DNA from: Desulfonatronospira sp.
GTDB lineage: Bacteria > Desulfobacterota > Desulfovibrionia > Desulfovibrionales > Desulfonatronovibrionaceae
Direction of reading: 5' to 3'
Assembly (NCBI GenBank): GCA_003563255.1
Contig: PWSL01000244.1
Location: 1-5,473, forward strand
DNA: 5,473 nucleotides
Shown: positions 1 to 3,402 of the stretch, piece after piece
How the letters are laid out: the number at the start of each line of letters is the position of its first letter
Position numbering within the stretch: position 1 is the stretch's first letter
Made by a program: the position numbers and the translations under genes
The notes under the pieces: model-generated
What the model saw: the letters and a program-made list of their open reading frames with translations, nothing else
Databases searched by the model: none
Told to the model about the DNA's origin: nothing

Positions 1-1
1 T

Positions 2-499
2 CTGACCTTCTACCTGGATCAGGAGCTTTTCGGACTGAGTATCGATTCGGTGCGGGAAGTCCTGGAGTATACCACGATCACCAGGGTCCCCAGGACAGCC
101 GATTACATGCGCGGAGTGATCAATCTGCGGGGGCGTCCCGTTCCGGTAGTTGATCTGCGCAGGAAGTTCGGCCTAGATGAAGGGGAGCAGACAGTGGATA
201 CCTGCATAATTATCGTGGAGGTCAGTTATGAAGGAGAATCCAGCATCATGGGGGCTCTGGTGGACGGGGTGCAGGAGGTCCTGGACATTCCACAGAGTCA
301 AATAGAAGACCCACCCAAACTCGGCAACACCATTGACATGAAATTCATCCGCGGATTGGGCAGGCTCGAGGAAACCTTTGTCATTATCTTGGACGTTCAA
401 GCCATATTCAGCATGGAGGAGCTTGCCTCCAACGTTGATAGACGAACCAGGCAAATACTGGAGAACAATGCTTTAAGCAGCCCAGGCATGCAGGGCTGA
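2..499 (+). CDS. cheW: CheW-like chemotaxis coupling protein (5' end outside window)
   Basis: CheW is a cytoplasmic SH3-like scaffold that links chemoreceptors to the histidine kinase CheA. The frame is open from base 2, so the gene starts upstream; 165 codons plus TGA (497-499) are visible. CheW proteins are usually about 150-180 residues, so only a few N-terminal residues should be missing. The GTG at 50 is internal: the codons before it read as the usual first CheW strand (FYLDQELFGLSID), so it is not the real start. The family signature follows: a V-x-E-V-L segment, then RVPRTADYMRGVINLRG with the characteristic P-V-V-D-L-R just after, a later V-D-G-V-x-E-V-L segment, and the I-x-x-P-P element preceding a KFIRGLGRL stretch. 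It ends without a receiver domain, so it is CheW rather than CheV. The next gene on this strand begins more than 700 bp away, across repeats. Confidence 0.93.
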   Translation: MTFYLDQELFGLSIDSVREVLEYTTITRVPRTADYMRGVINLRGRPVPVVDLRRKFGLDEGEQTVDTCIIIVEVSYEGESSIMGALVDGVQEVLDIPQSQIEDPPKLGNTIDMKFIRGLGRLEETFVIILDVQAIFSMEELASNVDRRTRQILENNALSSPGMQG

Positions 500-507
500 G
501 ACTGAAA

Positions 508-541
508 CAGCCGGCTGATGAATCTCAGGTTCAGCCGGCTG
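508..541. repeat. Perfect 10-bp hairpin behind cheW, possible weak terminator
   Basis: CAGCCGGCTG occurs at 508-517 and again at 532-541. The 10-mer is its own reverse complement, so the two copies form a GC-rich 10-bp stem with a 14-nt loop, starting 8 bp after the cheW stop. The position suits a transcription end or mRNA 3' stabiliser, but the tract that follows is A-rich (546-553), not T-rich. It therefore lacks the U-tract of a classical intrinsic terminator in the cheW direction. The minus strand has only a short T-run after the stem, so neither direction is clean. Confidence 0.5.
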
Positions 542-611
542 CTATAAAAAAAACGTAACTATTCAGAGGAGGCCGCAATCGGCCTGGGGACAGTCCCCGC
601 GACACATTTAT

Positions 612-635
612 GTCCCCAGGCTGGAGCCTGGGAAC
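612..635. repeat. CCCAGGCT hairpin, copy 1 (GG loop)
   Basis: Arms 612-622 and 625-635 pair in 10 of 11 positions (C614 opposes A633) around a GG centre. With its GG centre it is the reverse orientation of the copy at 687-712, which has CC. The two therefore form an inverted pair about 50 bp apart, the usual layout of a BIME. Confidence 0.7.
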
Positions 636-686
636 AAGAAAAAAAATCGGTTCCTGGTTCGTGGTTTTTCGTTCCTGGTTACCTCT

Positions 687-712
687 CGTTCCCAGGCTCC
701 AGCCTGGGAACG
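687..712. repeat. CCCAGGCT hairpin, copy 2 (CC loop), perfect 12-bp arms
   Basis: CGTTCCCAGGCT at 687-698 is followed by CC and then the exact reverse complement AGCCTGGGAACG at 701-712. A smaller hairpin with the same CC centre (GCGGCT-CC-AGCCGC, 722-735) lies 9 bp downstream. I recognise this type of palindrome as a dispersed repeat of several bacterial lineages; the family assignment is from memory and not verified. Confidence 0.75.
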
Positions 713-839
713 TTTAGTTCTGCGGCTCCAGCCGCTTCTTAACATTGTGGGGACAGGCACCCCGGCACTTATTTTTATTGAACAAGAAACAGATAAGTAA
801 CTTCTCAATAACTCCGGGCGATCTTACACTAAGAAAAGA

Positions 840-868
840 CCTGGATTCCGGCTTTAGCCGGAATGACA
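840..868 (+). repeat. CCTGGATNCCGGC repeat, copy 1 (forward)
   Basis: A 29-bp unit beginning CCTGGATTCCGGC and ending GGAATGACA. Internally ATTCCGGC (845-852) pairs with GCCGGAAT (857-864) around a TTTA loop, an 8-bp stem. It matches the copy at 895-923 (reverse) at 25 of 29 positions. The pattern is that of a common intergenic palindromic repeat; a mobility mechanism is not visible. Confidence 0.7.
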
Positions 869-894
869 AATGAAAACAGGTCGTTGCATTGTGA

Positions 895-923
895 TGTCAT
901 ACCGGCGGAAGCCGGTATCCAGG
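895..923 (-). repeat. CCTGGATNCCGGC repeat, copy 2 (reverse)
   Basis: On the minus strand this reads CCTGGATACCGGC...GGTATGACA, with stem arms ATACCGGC/GCCGGTAT. Its stem differs from copy 1 by a paired exchange: T-A in copy 1 is A-T here, so the stem stays intact. The other two differences fall in the loop. Together with copy 1 it forms an inner inverted pair nested inside the 797-952 foldback. Confidence 0.7.
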
Positions 924-988
924 AATACTGCCCGGAGTTATTGAGAAGTTACACAGATTAGTTTTATCTTCCTGATATTATTGAACAA

Positions 989-1211
989 AGCTTTGCTCTA
1001 ACATGGTTTGACTTTTAAGTGGATTAGGGGCAGTGAGTAATGAAATATTCTTTATCAATGCCTTTGGTGAGCAATGCTTATTGGACTATCAGGCCTGTCG
1101 AAAATCCTGCCTGATGTAGTGGAGGATTAAGTTAACTCTGCTTTATGCCCGGCGGCTTACCATTCCAGCATTCTTCAGGGTAAACCGGTACTCTTACTGG
1201 TCATACTTACC
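989..1211. other. Stretch without a supported gene
   Basis: I find no convincing coding region here. A 24-codon ATG frame (1040-1114) has no good ribosome binding site. A start-less open frame (1131-1226) ends in a TGA that overlaps the ATG at 1223. A small stem ATCAGGC/GCCTGAT (1088-1094/1109-1115, 14-nt loop) is present. The stretch may be remnant sequence of a lost gene upstream of the short ORF at 1223, but its translations match no family I recognise. Confidence 0.4.
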
Positions 1212-1217
1212 AGGAGG
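1212..1217 (+). promoter_or_regulatory. Strong ribosome binding site AGGAGG
   Basis: A full-consensus AGGAGG lies 5 bases before the ATG at 1223 and selects that ATG over the in-frame GTG at 1217, which overlaps the site itself. It is the best Shine-Dalgarno sequence in the window, although the ORF behind it looks truncated. Confidence 0.6.
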
Positions 1218-1222
1218 TGCAA

Positions 1223-1447
1223 ATGATTCCTCACTCATCACCCGATTTATCCATAGCGGATGTTCGTCCCTGGTGGCTCAGCACTTCTGTTACATTTCAT
1301 AAGGAAAGCCTTGATGATATTCGTAACAAGATCCCAGCCTTTGAACGAAGAGGTTTCAGCTTGCCGCCGCAAAATAGCACTAGAGCGAAACTTATAAAAC
1401 TTTTCAACCTGTCTAATTCGGGGACAGGCACTTTTGCCGGTTGCTAA
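1223..1447 (+). CDS. Short hypothetical protein, probably a 3'-truncated gene remnant
   Basis: 74 codons from ATG 1223, chosen because AGGAGG lies 5 bases upstream. The product starts MIPHSSPDLSIADVRPWW and has no signal peptide or membrane segment. The opening M-I-P-H-S-x-P and a later K-I-P-A-F-E-R-R loosely resemble the N-terminus of DegT/DnrJ/EryC1-type PLP aminotransferases. Those enzymes are about 350-400 residues, so at most a fragment would remain, and the resemblance is too short to assign a function. The last codons (NSGTGTFAGC) are simply the translation of the repeat arm at 1420-1439, and codons from about 1378 lie in the outer arm of the same foldback. The native 3' end was therefore probably replaced. 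The ORF lies just before the attC-like site in the orientation expected of an integron cassette gene. Confidence 0.35.
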   Translation: MIPHSSPDLSIADVRPWWLSTSVTFHKESLDDIRNKIPAFERRGFSLPPQNSTRAKLIKLFNLSNSGTGTFAGC

Positions 1448-1521
1448 TTTGCAAATGCTTCAAAAATTCGGCGGCAAAAGAGCCAGTCCCCGGAGGTGAA
1501 TAAATAAGTTTCGCTGTAGTG
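1378..1521. repeat. Nested foldback element (18-bp outer arms, 20-bp inner arms)
   Basis: The outer arm CACTAGAGCGAAACTTAT (1378-1395) is the reverse complement of 1504-1521 with a single mismatch. Inside it sits the inner inverted repeat at 1420-1439/1472-1491. The 144-bp unit is symmetric about its centre and is probably a mobile or REP-type element rather than chance. It covers the 3' end of the short ORF at 1223. Confidence 0.6.
1420..1491. repeat. GGGGACAGGCAC inverted repeat, type with TTTTGCCG arm
   Basis: Left arm GGGGACAGGCACTTTTGCCG (1420-1439) pairs with 1472-1491 at 18 of 20 positions; the loop of 32 bases contains the palindrome ATTTGCAAAT. The same 12-mer GGGGACAGGCAC occurs at 749 and 1678. 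The structure matches the paired REP sequences that accompany RAYT transposases in deltaproteobacteria-like genomes (recognition from memory). Confidence 0.7.
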
Positions 1522-1544
1522 ATAGTGAACAGATACGAAAAAGC

Positions 1545-1604
1545 ACATAACGACAACAAGCTTCAGCCGACGCGCATGGCACGCGGCTGAGCTTGGCATT
1601 ATGT
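1545..1604 (+). other. attC-like integron recombination site (R' core degenerate)
   Basis: This 60-bp imperfect palindrome has the plan of an integron attC. The R'' box is ACATAAC (1545-1551). Arms CAAGCTTCAGCCGACGCGC and CACGCGGCTGAGCTTG are paired around a 3-nt ATG loop (1576-1578). The R' box is ATTATGT (1598-1604). The left arm carries two unpaired bases (T1563 and A1570) that the right arm lacks. Such extrahelical bases on one side are the hallmark that lets integrases pick the bottom strand, and here they give the orientation R'' left, R' right. The R''-side spacer is 5 nt and the R'-side spacer 2 nt. The expected R' is GTTATGT, so the G at the crossover position has become A, which suggests an inactive, decayed site. 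No integrase or second attC is visible. Confidence 0.6.
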
Positions 1605-1607
1605 TGC

Positions 1608-2540
1608 ATGAGCTTAAATTTTTTTGTTGGTCATCTTTTAAAACTGCCTGGAGCAAACCATGTCACAGAGGAAAGCAGGGGACAGGCACTCCGGAACCCA
1701 CTTGAGCATCAATTTGTGCTCAAAATTACTCATTTTCTGGGACAAGTGGGTCCCGGAAGAGCCTGTCCCCATGCCACATCCAAAGCGCTAAACAGATACG
1801 CTGAAGAAAACATCAGGGCAATCAATGAACAGCTTCAGAAGGTTAATGCTGAAAAGGACAAACTTTTCTCCATCATTGCCCATGATTTGAAATCCCCCAT
1901 GGCTGGTGTATACAGCACCTCACAAATTCTCGCAGAGGAAGGAGAATCTTTATCTTTGGAAGAAATCAGTTACATGTCGACTGCAATGCATAAAAGTTCA
2001 AAAAATGTATTGGAGCTGTTAAATGACCTGATGCAATGGGCGCGCATGAGTCAGGGGGGAATGGATTTCAGCCCTGAAAAATGCAGCATTAGTGAACTTG
2101 TCAATTTAAGTCTGTCTATAACCAGAGATATGGCCGGCAAAAAAGACATTGCAATTCAATCTGATATTCCGGAGGACTTGACTGTACTGGCTGACCAGTC
2201 CATGATCAAAACGGTCATCCGCAATGTAATTATCAATGCAGTCAAGTTTTCCTATCGTGGCGGCAATATATCCATCACTGCCACCCAGCCAGGCCCTGAT
2301 GTTCAATACTGCATCAGGGATAACGGTATTGGCATGAGTGAAAAAATAATGTCCACAGTCTTTTCTGTCGATAAAAGCAAGAGACAGCTTGGCACAGACG
2401 GCGAAAAAGGAACCGGCCTGGGACTTGTCCTGTGCAAGGAGTTTGTGGAACAGCATGGCGGCAGAATCTGGGTGGAGAGTGAGCCGGGCAAAGGGACAAA
2501 AGTGTTTTTTACATTACCGGGTGAACCGGGTGGCAGATGA
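1608..2540 (+). CDS. Sensor histidine kinase, HisKA-HATPase core without sensor domain
   Basis: A cytoplasmic two-component kinase core that autophosphorylates on His and passes the phosphate to a response regulator. Numbering from ATG 1608 (310 aa): residues about 60-85 form a coiled-coil linker (EENIRAINEQLQKVNAEKDK); the H box FSIIAHDLKSP has His92; the N box NVIINAVKFS has Asn206/Asn210; the G1 box is DNGIGM from Asp238; the G2 box GTGLGL starts at 268. All catalytic motifs are intact. No PAS, GAF, HAMP or membrane segment precedes the linker. The first ~55 codons are the translation of the tail of the attC-like site and of the 1678-1770 repeat, so the original sensor domain seems lost. 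The start is uncertain: TTG 1593, ATG 1608 and GTG 1746 are in frame, none has a good ribosome binding site, and no ATG, GTG or TTG occurs between 1770 and the H box. It overlaps cheR by ATGA. Confidence 0.8.
   Translation: MSLNFFVGHLLKLPGANHVTEESRGQALRNPLEHQFVLKITHFLGQVGPGRACPHATSKALNRYAEENIRAINEQLQKVNAEKDKLFSIIAHDLKSPMAGVYSTSQILAEEGESLSLEEISYMSTAMHKSSKNVLELLNDLMQWARMSQGGMDFSPEKCSISELVNLSLSITRDMAGKKDIAIQSDIPEDLTVLADQSMIKTVIRNVIINAVKFSYRGGNISITATQPGPDVQYCIRDNGIGMSEKIMSTVFSVDKSKRQLGTDGEKGTGLGLVLCKEFVEQHGGRIWVESEPGKGTKVFFTLPGEPGGR
1678..1770. repeat. GGGGACAGGC inverted repeat with inner stem
   Basis: Bases 1678-1704 (beginning GGGGACAGGCACTCCGG) pair with 1743-1770 (ending AGAGCCTGTCCCC) except for two mismatches and one extra base. 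An inner stem TTGAGCA/TGCTCAA (1702-1708/1717-1723) continues the fold. It shares its outer 12-mer with the copies at 749 and 1420 but has different inner sequence, as expected of family members. It lies wholly within the predicted N-terminal codons of the following histidine kinase and ends about 10 bases before kinase-like sequence begins. Confidence 0.75.
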
Positions 2541-3385
2541 ACCTCGAACCCCTTGAAATCAGAGCCGATCTCAAGCCTGTCCTGGAATATCTTCTTGAAC
2601 ATAGAGGATTTGATTTTTCAGGGTATCATCCCCCCATGCTGGAGCGTCGAGTAAGACAAAGGCTGGAGGCTCTGAGTTGTCATGATTTCACCGCCTACTA
2701 CTCTTATCTTAGAGGCAATAAGGACGAAATTGACAAGCTTCTGGATGCAGTCACCATCAATGTCAGCCGTTTTTTCCGGGATACCCTGACCTTTGAACTT
2801 ATTGCCGACCAGGTTTTACCCTGGATTATTCAAGAGAAGAACAGAACCGGTGACACATCACTTCGGGTCTGGTCCGCCGGCTGTTCCAGGGGGGAGGAAC
2901 CATATTCCGTGGCCATCATCATCCATGAATTGCTGATCAGGGAAAAACAACCCGTCAACCAGCATATATTTGCCACGGACATTGACCTGAATGTCTTGAA
3001 AGATGCACATGAGGCCCTGTATCCTGCATCCAGCATAAAAAACATCAAGTATCGACTGCTCAACAAATATTTGATTCCTGACAAAGATTGTTTTCGCCTG
3101 ATACCGGAGATCCGGCAGAAGGTTTCTTTTTCCCGGTACGATATGCTGGACAGAAAGTACGGAGTCCCGCCGGAAAGTGTCTTTGGAGATTTTGACCTGG
3201 TACTGTGCCGCAATCTGTTGATCTACTTCAGTTTTGAATACCAGGAATTAATATTCAAAAGGCTTCACCGCGCACTGGCGGACAGAGGTTATCTGGTGCT
3301 GGGCATGGCCGAGACGCCGCCCATGGCTTTCAGGCATCATTTCAAAAGGGTATTTGAGTTCAGCCCAATTTTTCAGAAAAGTTGA
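2537..3385 (+). CDS. cheR: CheR-type chemoreceptor glutamate O-methyltransferase
   Basis: CheR transfers methyl groups from S-adenosylmethionine to receptor glutamates for sensory adaptation. The 282-aa length is typical for stand-alone CheR. The N-terminal helical domain (about 10-85) has the GFDFSGYHPPMLERRVRQRL segment and the NVSRFFRD motif (75-82). The Rossmann methyltransferase domain carries the SAM-binding AGCSRGEEPYS (114-124), the acidic ATDID (146-150), and the family-specific CRNLLIYF (224-231), then GYLVLGMAET (251-260). All key residues are present. There is no C-terminal receptor-tethering pentapeptide and no TPR or CheB fusion. The start ATG overlaps the upstream kinase stop (ATGA, 2537-2540), indicating translational coupling. 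CheB and receptors are not in the window, so its substrate is unknown. Confidence 0.95.
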   Translation: MNLEPLEIRADLKPVLEYLLEHRGFDFSGYHPPMLERRVRQRLEALSCHDFTAYYSYLRGNKDEIDKLLDAVTINVSRFFRDTLTFELIADQVLPWIIQEKNRTGDTSLRVWSAGCSRGEEPYSVAIIIHELLIREKQPVNQHIFATDIDLNVLKDAHEALYPASSIKNIKYRLLNKYLIPDKDCFRLIPEIRQKVSFSRYDMLDRKYGVPPESVFGDFDLVLCRNLLIYFSFEYQELIFKRLHRALADRGYLVLGMAETPPMAFRHHFKRVFEFSPIFQKS

Positions 3386-3390
3386 GCAAC

Positions 3391-3395
3391 AAAGG
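3391..3395 (+). promoter_or_regulatory. Ribosome binding site for the membrane kinase
   Basis: AAAGG lies 7 bases before the ATG at 3403, within the 17-bp gap after cheR. It favours ATG 3403 over the in-frame ATG 3412, whose upstream bases are only an A-rich run. Confidence 0.5.
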
Positions 3396-3402
3396 TTTGA
3401 AG

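Larger units (their letters stand above)
571..768. repeat. REP/BIME-like cluster of consecutive hairpins
   Basis: This 200-bp noncoding block is a chain of foldbacks. GGCCG/CGGCC at 571-575/580-584 has a 4-nt loop. TGGGGACA at 585-592 pairs with TGTCCCCA at 611-618, and the left copy can alternatively fold locally as GGGGA/TCCCC. Two CCCAGGCT hairpins (612-635 and 687-712) follow, then GCGGCT/AGCCGC at 722-727/730-735, and finally GGGGACAGGCAC at 749-760, which folds onto the CCCC that follows. Between the two large hairpins, GTTCCTGGTT is repeated directly (650-659, 671-680). This arrangement matches REP/BIME-type dispersed elements mobilised in trans by Y1 (IS200-like, RAYT) transposases. 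No transposase is present here, so the link is inference from pattern. Confidence 0.7.
797..952. mobile_element. MITE-like foldback element with 23-bp perfect terminal inverted repeats
   Basis: Bases 797-819 and 930-952 are exact reverse complements over 23 bp (left arm begins GTAACTTCTCAATAACTC). They enclose 110 bp that carry two inverted copies of a smaller repeat (840-868 and 895-923). The octamers flanking the arms are ACAGATAA (789-796) and ACAGATTA (953-960), identical at 7 of 8 positions, which resembles a slightly decayed target-site duplication. No ORF of useful size lies inside. Size, termini and flanks fit a non-autonomous transposable element. An alternative is a composite REP structure produced by inversion. 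The identity of any parental transposon is unknown. Confidence 0.6.

Noticed and set aside
173..454. Minus-strand open frame of 93 codons inside cheW
   Set aside because: It is the antisense shadow of a clear CheW frame and shows no recognisable motif.
608..808. Minus-strand open frame of 66 codons
   Set aside because: It consists of translated hairpin repeats (CCCAGGCT and GGGGACAG families), with no ribosome binding site or protein-like composition.
1040..1114. 24-codon ATG frame on the plus strand
   Set aside because: It is too short, has no good Shine-Dalgarno sequence, and the product resembles nothing known to me.
1543..1625. Intrinsic terminator made of the attC-like hairpin plus the T-run at 1619-1625
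   Set aside because: The T-run starts about 12 bases after the stem rather than directly at its base, so the geometry is wrong for an intrinsic terminator.
1444..1656. Minus-strand open frame of 70 codons
   Set aside because: It reads through the attC-like palindrome and the end of a repeat in reverse, so the frame is probably incidental.
571..1770. CRISPR array
   Set aside because: The repeats are palindromic and variable in unit and spacing. There are no regular identical direct repeats with uniform spacers.
1528..1800. Direct repeat AACAGATACG at 1528-1537 and 1791-1800, as a possible duplication bracketing an insertion
   Set aside because: Ten-base repeats are expected by chance several times in a window this size, and nothing else marks these points as element ends.
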